The notes below the pieces were generated by a model that was not told the origin of the DNA, searched no databases, and was given only the letters and a program-made list of their open reading frames with translations. The position numbers and the translations under genes were made by a program. Below are positions 57,636 through 64,000 of a DNA stretch of 64,000 nucleotides, one piece after another. The stretch's first letter is position 1; every line of letters begins with the position of its first letter. The stretch spans positions 193,279 through 257,278 of the forward strand of contig NZ_BAAAEN010000006.1 in NCBI RefSeq assembly GCF_039523035.1, given 5' to 3'. Source of the DNA: Pigmentiphaga daeguensis (GTDB lineage: Bacteria > Pseudomonadota > Gammaproteobacteria > Burkholderiales > Burkholderiaceae_B).

Positions 57636-58464
57636 GTTCGACCTCTTCAAGACTGTCTTGCCGGCCACGCGCGACTTCGATGGCTTCGCGCAATTCATGG
57701 ACCAGGGCATTGAATTCAGGCGAGAACGTATCCTCGCGCCTGCGCGGACGGGGGAACGGCACCACGTGCTCGGCGATCACCCGGCCCGGGCGTGACGACA
57801 TGACCACCACCCTGTCGGCCAGGTAGACCGCCTCCCGCAGATCGTGCGTAACCAGCATCACCGTAGGGCGCCGGGCCATCCAGACGTTCTGCAGGACCGA
57901 CCACAGGTCCTCGCGCGTGAAGATATCCAGGGCGGCGAACGGTTCGTCCAGCATCAACAGCGCCGGCTCGTGGATCAGCGCCCGGCACAGCGACGCCCGC
58001 TGCTGCATGCCGCCCGACAATTGATGCGGCAGCTTGGCGCCGAACCCGCCCAGCCCGACCAGTTCGAGCAGCTCCTGCGCCTTGGCCACGTAGTCGGCCT
58101 TGTGGGCGCGCAGGCGGCTGCGATGCCCGGTCGCGACTTCGAGCGGCAGCATGACATTGTCGAGAATCGTGCGCCACGGCAGCAGCGTGGGATTCTGGAA
58201 CGCCATGCCGACGATCGACAGCGGCTGGTCCACTTCCTTGCCATCGATGATCACACCGCCGTCGGTCGGCAGCCATAGGCCGCTCATCAATCGCATCAGG
58301 GTCGACTTCCCGCATCCCGACGGCCCCACCACCGCGACCAGTTCGCCGCGGTTGACGGTCATGTTCAGATTCTCGAGTGCAAGCGTGCCGTCGACCCCGC
58401 CGTAATGCATGGAGACGTCATACAGTTCGGCAAAGGGACGGCCTTCAGGAGACGGGCTGTTCAT
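57625..58464 (-). CDS. ABC transporter ATP-binding protein (SsuB/TauB type)
   Basis: A 279-residue ATPase. Walker A GPSGCGKST, Q-loop AFQNPTLLPWRT, signature LSGGMQQRASLCRAL, Walker B LLMLDEPFAALD and H-loop THDLREAV are all intact. The preferred start is ATG 58464; a TTG frame start upstream overlaps the oxidoreductase gene further. It pairs with the permease. The LLPWRTILDNVMLPLE block is shared with sulfonate/nitrate-type importers. Confidence 0.92.
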   Translation of the reverse strand: MNSPSPEGRPFAELYDVSMHYGGVDGTLALENLNMTVNRGELVAVVGPSGCGKSTLMRLMSGLWLPTDGGVIIDGKEVDQPLSIVGMAFQNPTLLPWRTILDNVMLPLEVATGHRSRLRAHKADYVAKAQELLELVGLGGFGAKLPHQLSGGMQQRASLCRALIHEPALLMLDEPFAALDIFTREDLWSVLQNVWMARRPTVMLVTHDLREAVYLADRVVVMSSRPGRVIAEHVVPFPRPRRREDTFSPEFNALVHELREAIEVARGRQDSLEEVEHAA

Positions 58465-59593
58465 GGGTGGATGTCCTGGAAAGTTCAAGGGTTTCTTCGC
58501 GCTTCTGCAGCCACCACGCGTAGTTCTGCGGCAGCAGTTCGTGCGGCCGCGCCAGGCCCAGCTCGCGCGCCGCGTGCGCCGCCCAGTTCGGGTTCCACAT
58601 CATCTCGCGCGCCAGCGCCACCAGGTCGCAGTCGCCCGCCTGCAGATAGCCTTCGGCCTGCCGCGCCTCACGGATCAAGCCCACGGCCATGGTGGGGATG
58701 CCCACCTCCTTGCGGATGCGCCGCGCGAACGGCACGTGGTAGCCCGGCACGCGCGGCACCACATGCAGCGTGAGCGGACCGTCGATCCCGCCCGACGAGC
58801 AATCGAACATGTCCACCCCGCGCTCCTTCAGCCGGCCCGCCAGCACGATCGTGTCCTCCAGGCTCCAGATGCCGCCGCGGCCATCCACGCACGACCCGCG
58901 GAAGAACAGCGGCCGGTCGGCCGGCCACGCAGCCCGGACCGCCTCGATCAGCTCCAGGCCGAAGCGCATGCGTCCTTCGATGTCGCCGCCGTAGCCATCG
59001 GTGCGATGGTTGGTGATCGGCGACAGGAACTGCTGGATGATGTAGCCGTGCGCACCGTGTATCTCGCAGATGTCGAAGCCCGCGTCCAACGAACGCTTGG
59101 CCGCATCGACGTGCGCCTGGATCACCGCCCGGATGTCGTCGCGATCCATTTCCTTGGGCACCATCGCCCCTTCCTTGAACGGAATGGGGCTGGGAGCCAG
59201 GCCTGACCAGGGCGGGCGGCCCTGGGCGGCGTCCGCCTCCCCCAGCGGCGAGAAGCCCTCCCACGGCGCCCGCGTCGCCACCTTGCGGCCTGCATGGCCC
59301 AGCTGGATGGCGCTGACCGTACCCTGCTCGCGCAGGAAATCGGTAATGCGGCGCCAGGCCTTGGCCTGTGCATCGGTGTAGATGCCCGGGCAGTCGTAGG
59401 TCTTGCGCGAGCGCTGGGAGACCGAGGTCTCTTCGCAGAAGACGATGCCGGCGCCGCCCAGCGCGAACTTGCCCAGGTGCACCAGGTGCCAGTCGGTGGG
59501 GCAGCCATCGACCGACTTGTACTGCGACATCGGCGACACGACGATACGGTTGCGTGCCGTCACGCCCCGCAGCGTCAAGGGTTGGAACAACAT
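58445..59593 (-). CDS. NADH:flavin oxidoreductase (old yellow enzyme, YqjM type)
   Basis: A 382-residue FMN TIM-barrel reductase. It begins MLFQPLTLRGVTARNRIVVS, then PMSQYKSVDGCPTDWHLVHL. AIQLGHAGRKV carries the flavin-site Gln/His, and DICEIHGAHGYIIQQFLSPI, NHRTDGYGGDIEGRMRFGLE and LAREMMWNPNWAAHAARELG are classic family blocks. Such enzymes reduce activated alkenes (enones) using NAD(P)H. It overlaps the ATPase gene by 20 bases, so it shares an operon with the transporter; the two may take up and reduce one compound. ATG 59593 gives the normal start. Confidence 0.92.
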   Translation of the reverse strand: MLFQPLTLRGVTARNRIVVSPMSQYKSVDGCPTDWHLVHLGKFALGGAGIVFCEETSVSQRSRKTYDCPGIYTDAQAKAWRRITDFLREQGTVSAIQLGHAGRKVATRAPWEGFSPLGEADAAQGRPPWSGLAPSPIPFKEGAMVPKEMDRDDIRAVIQAHVDAAKRSLDAGFDICEIHGAHGYIIQQFLSPITNHRTDGYGGDIEGRMRFGLELIEAVRAAWPADRPLFFRGSCVDGRGGIWSLEDTIVLAGRLKERGVDMFDCSSGGIDGPLTLHVVPRVPGYHVPFARRIRKEVGIPTMAVGLIREARQAEGYLQAGDCDLVALAREMMWNPNWAAHAARELGLARPHELLPQNYAWWLQKREETLELSRTSTHEQPVS

Positions 59594-59618
59594 CGGAACG
59601 TCCGTGTCCGGACCTTGG

Positions 59619-59816
59619 TCAGGAGAAAGGTTTCTGTTGCTGCAGTATGCACGGCTCGTACGACGGGCTACCGGGATGGATTCCAAGGCTTTCGCACTTG
59701 TGCTGGTATTCCTCGGCGCTCCATTCGTCGAGCGTGTCGCACGCGGAGAGCAGTGCCGACGAAGCAAGAGCCGCCGCCATCAAAGTCAAGCGCCGGGGCC
59801 GGTCGGTAAGCAACAT
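59619..59816 (-). CDS. Small lipoprotein
   Basis: A 65-residue predicted lipoprotein. Arg-rich start, hydrophobic stretch, then lipobox LLSAC with Cys26 as the lipidated residue. The mature peptide DTLDEWSAEEYQHKCESLGI contains two further cysteines that could form a disulfide. GGAGAAGGAA precedes the ATG. Function unknown; similar small lipoproteins are common in Burkholderiales. Confidence 0.75.
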   Translation of the reverse strand: MLLTDRPRRLTLMAAALASSALLSACDTLDEWSAEEYQHKCESLGIHPGSPSYEPCILQQQKPFS

Positions 59817-59949
59817 TTCCTTCTCCTTTTAAGGGCGGGATGAGTGGGGCTGCGATCCCGTGTCTCCGGGCTGGGTCGATATCTTTAGGTTATCACCGAT
59901 CCGAAGATGGCTCTATTGAGCCGGATCCGGGCACAGTACGATACCGGCC

Positions 59950-59997
59950 ACCGCATCACCGCATCACCGCATCACTGCGCCACTGCGTCACCGCGCC
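59950..59997. repeat. 8-bp tandem repeat (ACCGCATC and variants)
   Basis: Six tandem 8-bp units: three exact ACCGCATC followed by ACTGCGCC, ACTGCGTC and ACCGCGCC, then a decayed unit to about 60005. It lies 110-160 bp upstream of the Rieske oxygenase start, between hairpin-like palindromes (59909-59930) and the gene. Confidence 0.75.
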
Positions 59998-60108
59998 ACT
60001 GAGTTACGCAGCATCACCCGGCAGGTGCCACGTGACACGGGCAACGGGTCACAGGCTATTTCGCCGCATGACGCATGGCCAGGGTGGCATCGGAACAAGG
60101 AATCGAGC

Positions 60109-61371
60109 ATGCGTTTCGAAGAAAACATCACACTGACTCACATCGACCAGGGCACGCCCATGGGCGACTTGCTGCGCCAATTCTGGCTGCCCGCCCTGTT
60201 GTCGGAGGAACTGCCGGAGAACGACGGCCCGCCGCTGCGGGTGACGCTGTTGGGCGAAGAGCTGGTGGCCTTCCGGGATACCGACGGCAAGGTCGGATTG
60301 CTGAGCGCCTATTGCCCCCATCGCCGCGCCGAGCTCTATCTGGGACGCAACGAAGGGTCGGGCCTACGCTGTGCGTATCACGGCTGGAAGTTCGATGTCC
60401 GCGGCCAGTGCGTCGATATCCCGACCGATGCCTGTGGGCCGGAGGTCTTGAAGCGGATGGGCACCACCGCGTACGAAACCCGGGAGCACGGCGGCATCGT
60501 CTGGGCCTACATGGGCCCGGCGCAGCCGCCCGCCGACGTGCCCGAGCTCGACTTCTGCCGGGTCGCGCCCGAGCAGCGCTATGTCTCGAAATGCCTCATG
60601 AAGTGCAACTACCTGCAGGCGCTCGAGGGCAGCATCGATTATTCCCATATCTCGTTCCTGCACAAGGATCTCGAAGGGGGCACGGGCAAGGCGGACACCT
60701 TCGGGCTGGGCGAGATGATCAAGTATTCCGAAGACGACGGACGCCCCACGATTTTCTGTGACCGGGTCGAGCATGGCCTGCAGATTGCCGCGCGCCGCGA
60801 AGCCGGCGCCGACGCCTACTATTGGCGCATTGCCCGCTGGTTCATGCCTGTCATCGTGGTGGTGCCGACCGCGCCGGGCAATGTGTGCCGGGCCAATATT
60901 TTCGTTCCCATCGACGACGAAAACTGCTGGTGGTATCGCATCCGCTGGCATGCGGAACGCGCGCTGACGGAGCAGGAGATCGAAGGCTACAAGCACGGCG
61001 CATTCGATTATGCCGAGCTGGTTCCGGGGACTTATCTGCCCAAGGGGACCCGGGAGAACGATTATCTGCAGGACAGGGCCGAGCAGCGCACCCGGTCGTT
61101 CACGGGCATTCCCAGCGCGCAGTTGCAGGACCTGGCGATCCAGGAAAGCCAGGGGCGCATTCACGACCGCAGCCGCGAGCGGCTGGTCAAGACCGATCTT
61201 CCCATCGTGCAATGCCGCCGGTCGCTGTTGCAGGCCGCCGACGAGCTGGTCAAGGGCAATGCGCCAGCCCTGGCTTCCCGGCCCCAGGCGTATCGCGGCA
61301 GGGCGTACGCAATCACCCGGCCCCGGAATGTGGAGCTGGCGCGGATCCGTGAAGAACTGGCCAACGAATAA
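60109..61371 (+). CDS. Rieske oxygenase, phthalate 4,5-dioxygenase / O-demethylase type
   Basis: A 420-residue single-subunit-type (alpha-only) Rieske oxygenase. The cluster ligands are Cys69 and His71 (AYCPHRRAELYLG) and Cys88 and His91 (CAYHGWKFD). The mononuclear iron site is Asp177, His180, His185 (EGSIDYSHISFLHKD). It resembles phthalate dioxygenase and aryl O-demethylase oxygenases, which use a separate PDR-type reductase not found in this window. ATG 60109 gives the family start. The Bug and LysR genes that follow suggest a self-contained uptake-oxidation unit for an aromatic acid. Confidence 0.92.
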   Translation: MRFEENITLTHIDQGTPMGDLLRQFWLPALLSEELPENDGPPLRVTLLGEELVAFRDTDGKVGLLSAYCPHRRAELYLGRNEGSGLRCAYHGWKFDVRGQCVDIPTDACGPEVLKRMGTTAYETREHGGIVWAYMGPAQPPADVPELDFCRVAPEQRYVSKCLMKCNYLQALEGSIDYSHISFLHKDLEGGTGKADTFGLGEMIKYSEDDGRPTIFCDRVEHGLQIAARREAGADAYYWRIARWFMPVIVVVPTAPGNVCRANIFVPIDDENCWWYRIRWHAERALTEQEIEGYKHGAFDYAELVPGTYLPKGTRENDYLQDRAEQRTRSFTGIPSAQLQDLAIQESQGRIHDRSRERLVKTDLPIVQCRRSLLQAADELVKGNAPALASRPQAYRGRAYAITRPRNVELARIREELANE

Positions 61372-61453
61372 ATAGCGGTTTTAATAGCGGTTTTTCGGAG
61401 GGCGGCGGCCGGGGATTTCCCGCCGCCGCTTCGATCATTCCTGAGGAGACAAT

Positions 61454-62428
61454 ATGTTCATGCGGACCTTATCCTGTTTGATGGTTTCATTCGCCGCGAT
61501 CTGGCCGGCGGCTTTCGCGCACGCGCAATCGTATCCGACGGGGCCGATCACGATCGTCGCGCCGTTCCCGGCCGGCGGCACGCCGGACCTGGTGGCCAGG
61601 GTGATCGCCGATAAGGCCTCATCCATCATGGGGGTGCCCATGGTGGTGGAAGCCAAGCCCGGCGGGCAAAGCATTACCGGCACCACCACCGTCGCCAACG
61701 CGCGCCCCGACGGGCACACCTGGCTGCTGGCGACGCTGAGCTTCGTGACGAGCCCGGTGCTGGTCAAGGGCGTCAGCTGGGATCCCGTCAAGAGCTTTCG
61801 CGGGATCGCGCAGCTTGCCACGGCGCCCGTGGTCGCGGTCGTGCCCGCGTCGCTGGGCGTGACCACATTGCGCGATTTCGTGGCCAAAGCCAAGCAGGCG
61901 CCGGGGGAATTGAACTATCTCATGCCCGGGGTCGGCACTTCCATGCATTTGAATACCGAAATGCTGAAGAAGTCGGCCGGCATCGACCTGTTCGCCATCC
62001 CTTATAAAGGCACGCCGCTGGGCATGCCCGAGCTGCTCAAAGGCAAGCTGTCTTTCGCCATGCTGCCCCTGAGCACTGCGCTGCCTTACCTGAAAGACGG
62101 TAAACTGACTGCGCTCGCGGTAGTCGCCCCCGAGCGGGTCAGCGAGATTCCGGATGTCCCCACCCTGAAGGAAGCCGGATTCCCCGAGGCCCAGGTATTG
62201 TCGTGGTACGCGATGGTGGCGCCGGCCGGCACGCCGGACGAAGCGGTCGCCGTGGCCAACAAAGCCTTGAACCAGGCGATCGCCGACCCGGGTGTCAAGC
62301 AGCGCTTGCGGGACCTTGGTGTGTACGTGACGCAGTCCAATACAGCCGCGCAAACCGACACCCTGCTGCGCGGCGAGGCCGAGCGCTGGAAGCAGACCCT
62401 GAGAGCCATGAACCTTCAGGCCCAATAG
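61454..62428 (+). CDS. Bug-family solute-binding protein
   Basis: A 324-residue Bug/TctC protein. The signal peptide ends near residue 24 (AFAHAQ). YPTGPITIVAPFPAGGTPDL, VVEAKPGGQSITGTTTVANA, LMPGVGTSMHLNTEM and IPYKGTPLGMPELLKGKLSF are family blocks. Preceded by TGAGGAGACAAT. Lies between the Rieske oxygenase and the LysR regulator and probably supplies the oxygenase substrate. Confidence 0.95.
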   Translation: MFMRTLSCLMVSFAAIWPAAFAHAQSYPTGPITIVAPFPAGGTPDLVARVIADKASSIMGVPMVVEAKPGGQSITGTTTVANARPDGHTWLLATLSFVTSPVLVKGVSWDPVKSFRGIAQLATAPVVAVVPASLGVTTLRDFVAKAKQAPGELNYLMPGVGTSMHLNTEMLKKSAGIDLFAIPYKGTPLGMPELLKGKLSFAMLPLSTALPYLKDGKLTALAVVAPERVSEIPDVPTLKEAGFPEAQVLSWYAMVAPAGTPDEAVAVANKALNQAIADPGVKQRLRDLGVYVTQSNTAAQTDTLLRGEAERWKQTLRAMNLQAQ

Positions 62429-62480
62429 CCGGAAGGGGCGGCCTGGCCAGTGCGGTCGCGTATTTTCGGGAAGAATCGAA

Positions 62481-63440
62481 TTGACGCTTCAGCAGCTGCG
62501 GGATTTCGTTCTGGCCGTCGAGCACGGCAGCCTGCGGCGTGCCGCCTTGCATGGCCAGCAAAGCCAGGTTTCGCTGACCAAGTCCATCAAGCGGCTGGAA
62601 ATTTCCCTGGGCACTGAGCTGCTGGTCAGGAACTCGCGCGGCATTACCCTGACACCCAGCGGCGAGCACCTGCTTCCGCGGGCGCGGCTGATTCTTTCCG
62701 AGGTGGCCCGGGTCGAAACCGAGGCGTCCATGAAAATGCAGGGGCGGCCCGTCGTCTCGATCGGCGCCTCGCCGCTGGCCGCGCTGGTGGTGGCGCCGCC
62801 CGCGCTCGAAGAATTCCGGGGGCGGCACGGGGACGTCATGGTCCGGTGCCGCAATGGCCCGTATTCCGAATTGCTGGCCGCCTTGATGGCGGGGACCGTC
62901 GAATTCATCATCTGTCCGGTTTTCGATGCGATCCTGGACGATTCCCTGGCGGTCGATGTGCTTTCCAGCCATCAGTCCGTCATTGTGGCCAGGGCTTCGA
63001 ACCCGCTCAGGCATGCGACCCGCCTGAGCGAGCTTGCCGACGCCGAATGGATCGTCAACGGTCCGCTGGACCGCGGCGGCTCCAGCCTTGCGCAAATGTT
63101 CCGGAGATACGGGCTGGGCGGCCCCAGGGTCGCCATGCATTGCGACTCGTTTGTCGACGCGATCGCGCATGTGAAGCGCTCCGACCTGTTGTCGCTGTGC
63201 CCGCCCTGTCTGGAGGCGCTGGACGTCGCGGACAAGGTGGCGATCGTCGATATCCAGGAAAAACCGCCCACGCAGACCATATTGTTGATCCGCCACAAGC
63301 ACAGGGTGTTGTCCAGGCACGCGTTCACGCTGTACGAGATCGTCCGCAAAGCGGGCGCGGGCCAGCCGACGGCACCCGCCGCGGACGATGGTGAAAAAAA
63401 CCCGGCCGGCGCTAATCAAGTCCACGCCAGAGACCATTAA
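62481..63440 (+). CDS. LysR-family transcriptional regulator
   Basis: A 319-residue LysR regulator. The winged helix is LQQLRDFVLAVEHGSLRRAA and SQVSLTKSIKRLEISLGTEL, followed by TPSGEHLLPRARLIL. The effector domain (about 90-300) includes VSIGASPLAALVVAPPALEE and IICPVFDAILDDSLAVDVL. The start is a TTG at 62481 with GGAAG seven bases ahead; no ATG gives a complete helix-turn-helix. It is codirectional with, and downstream of, the Rieske and Bug genes, and may regulate them. Confidence 0.9.
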   Translation: MTLQQLRDFVLAVEHGSLRRAALHGQQSQVSLTKSIKRLEISLGTELLVRNSRGITLTPSGEHLLPRARLILSEVARVETEASMKMQGRPVVSIGASPLAALVVAPPALEEFRGRHGDVMVRCRNGPYSELLAALMAGTVEFIICPVFDAILDDSLAVDVLSSHQSVIVARASNPLRHATRLSELADAEWIVNGPLDRGGSSLAQMFRRYGLGGPRVAMHCDSFVDAIAHVKRSDLLSLCPPCLEALDVADKVAIVDIQEKPPTQTILLIRHKHRVLSRHAFTLYEIVRKAGAGQPTAPAADDGEKNPAGANQVHARDH

Positions 63441-63680
63441 AGATAGAGCACCAGGATCTCGCGTCAGGATGGGAAATCCTGGTCGGCGGAAGTTTTCTTT
63501 TCCGGAGAGTTTCCTCGCTGAGCTACCCGGGGAGCGTACGGCGGGTGGTGTGGATGAGTTTGCCGTTGTGCATGGGATCGCAGGCCGGGTTGATGATGTC
63601 ACGCTCCGGGATGTGCAATGACGCCCAACACGGATACGGAGGCCAACGTCTTTGCTCGACATAAGGCGACAGTATCGCAT

Positions 63681-63700
63681 GGATACACAATTGTGTATCC
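63681..63700. promoter_or_regulatory. Perfect 20-bp palindrome
   Basis: GGATACACAATTGTGTATCC, a 20-bp perfect palindrome. It resembles a GntR-type operator or a resolvase sub-site. It lies 52 bases from the integron end. Confidence 0.5.
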
Positions 63701-63713
63701 AAAAAATCGCACC

Positions 63714-63741
63714 CGTCGCATAAGTCCTAAGTTGTGCGACA
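63714..63741. repeat. res-like 28-bp inverted repeat next to the integron end
   Basis: CGTCGCATAAG and its near-complement at 63731-63741 (GTTGTGCGACA) form a 28-bp dyad, the length of a resolvase crossover site (res site I). Further TCGCA/TGCGA copies lie at 63673 and 63706. Tn402-family elements are known to insert beside res sites. The assignment rests on pattern and position only. Confidence 0.4.
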
Positions 63742-63751
63742 GCTTGCCACC

Positions 63752-63776
63752 TGTCATTTTCAGAAGACGACTGCAC
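63752..63776 (+). repeat. IRt, 25-bp terminal inverted repeat of a Tn402-type class 1 integron
   Basis: Starts TGTCATTTTCAGAAGACGAC and ends CTGCAC. This is the IRt sequence as I recall it from class 1 integrons (the IRi end has TGTCG at the start and GGCTGC near its end). It marks the exact left boundary of the inserted element. Confidence 0.9.
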
Positions 63777-63903
63777 CAGTTGATTGGGCGTAATGGCTGT
63801 TGTGCAGCCAGCTCCTGACAGTTCAATATCAGAAGTGATCTGCACCAATCTCGACTATGCTCAATACTCGTGTGCACCAAAGCGAGGTGAGCATGGCGAC
63901 GGA
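63752..63903 (+). mobile_element. 152-bp IRt-end segment of a class 1 integron (In4-type)
   Basis: From IRt to the first base of IS6100 is exactly 152 bp, the length of the right-hand Tn402 end that adjoins IS6100 in In4-type integrons. The DNA outside (left) is chromosomal-looking; the integron continues to the right beyond the window, where 3'-conserved-segment genes and cassettes would be expected. Confidence 0.85.
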
Positions 63904-64000
63904 GGCTCTGTTGCAAAGATTGGCGGCAGTCAGAGGTAGGCTGTCGCTCTGCGCCGATCAGGCGGCTGCTGCGAAATGGTGGTTGAGCATGCCCATGGCC
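63904..64000. mobile_element. IS6100 (IS6 family), end only, truncated by the window
   Basis: Begins with the 14-bp terminal repeat GGCTCTGTTGCAAA and continues GATTGGCGGCAGTCAGAGG, matching the end of IS6100 as I remember it. The transposase gene lies beyond the right edge, so its reading frame and orientation cannot be checked. Confidence 0.88.

Larger units (their letters stand above)
63441..63751. other. Region between LysR and the integron insertion point
   Basis: 311 bases with no gene I can name. An inverted repeat ACCAGGAT/ATCCTGGT (63450-63483) just after the LysR stop may be a terminator. A short plus-strand frame (63618 onward, MTPNTDTEANVFARHKATVS) runs into the integron end and a minus-strand frame reads LHIPERDIINPACDPMHNGK; neither is recognised. 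The last 90 bases are AT-richer and contain repeated TCGCA/TGCGA motifs. Confidence 0.45.

Noticed and set aside
59950..60005. CRISPR-like repeat array
   Set aside because: The 8-bp units are tandem with no spacers and no cas genes are nearby, so it is a simple sequence repeat.
63618..63818. Short plus-strand gene crossing the integron boundary
   Set aside because: The frame passes from flanking DNA into IRt, so the full 66 codons cannot be an original gene; the part before 63752 matches no family I recognise.

Overview
The window looks like a chromosomal segment from a high-GC betaproteobacterium of the Alcaligenaceae (Bordetella/Achromobacter-like). The signs are five intact Bug/TctC-type periplasmic solute-binding proteins plus one remnant, many CoA-transferase and IclR genes, a torF-glnK-amtB nitrogen operon, and a FecI/FecR/TonB-receptor set laid out like Bordetella heme-uptake loci. 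No rRNA, tRNA or CRISPR array was seen. The genes are mostly catabolic: operons for aromatic or aryl-alkene acids, each with its own regulator and uptake protein.

Layout. 1-2.9 kb: truncated branched-chain-type binding protein, FCD GntR regulator with an upstream palindrome, Rpn-type nuclease. 3.2-6.3 kb: amtB-glnK-torF (minus strand) behind a good sigma-54 promoter, divergent ubiK. 6.4-9.8 kb: catechol 2,3-dioxygenase with a XylT-type ferredoxin, and an ABC exporter. 9.9-28.3 kb: a large accessory catabolic region with two sets of paralogous modules (nitronate-monooxygenase-like, CaiB CoA-transferase, alpha/beta hydrolase, IclR, Bug). The right-hand set also holds a thiolase, two acyl-CoA synthetases, a PaaN-type aldehyde dehydrogenase and a carotenoid-cleavage-type dioxygenase. 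This suggests cleavage of an aryl-alkene, oxidation of the aldehyde and CoA-linked chain shortening. 28.6-37.2 kb: DUF883 protein, two exported beta-propeller-like proteins with GlyGly-CTERM tails, TonB receptor, FecR, ECF sigma factor.

37.3-46.9 kb: ALDH-SDR-Bug and a second carotenoid-oxygenase-family gene; then mhpE-mhpF ending at a clear intrinsic terminator; a diguanylate cyclase coupled to an Lrp/AsnC regulator; a membrane protein. 47.0-54.1 kb: remnants of an enoyl-CoA hydratase and a Bug gene, mhpC-mhpB, and divergently a Rieske dioxygenase alpha/beta operon with Bug, Zn-alcohol dehydrogenase and IclR regulator. The divergent promoter region carries a perfect 17-bp palindrome. 54.2-56.8 kb: COG4315 secreted protein with ECF sigma and anti-sigma, and a TacAT-type toxin-antitoxin pair. 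56.8-63.4 kb: nitrate/sulfonate/taurine-type ABC transporter, old-yellow-enzyme, small lipoprotein, one-component Rieske oxygenase, Bug, LysR.

The last 250 bases are mobile DNA. The IRt end of a Tn402-type class 1 integron starts at 63752 and IS6100 starts exactly 152 bp further in, the In4-type arrangement. The insertion lies a few bases from a resolvase-site-like inverted repeat. The rest of the integron lies beyond the right edge.
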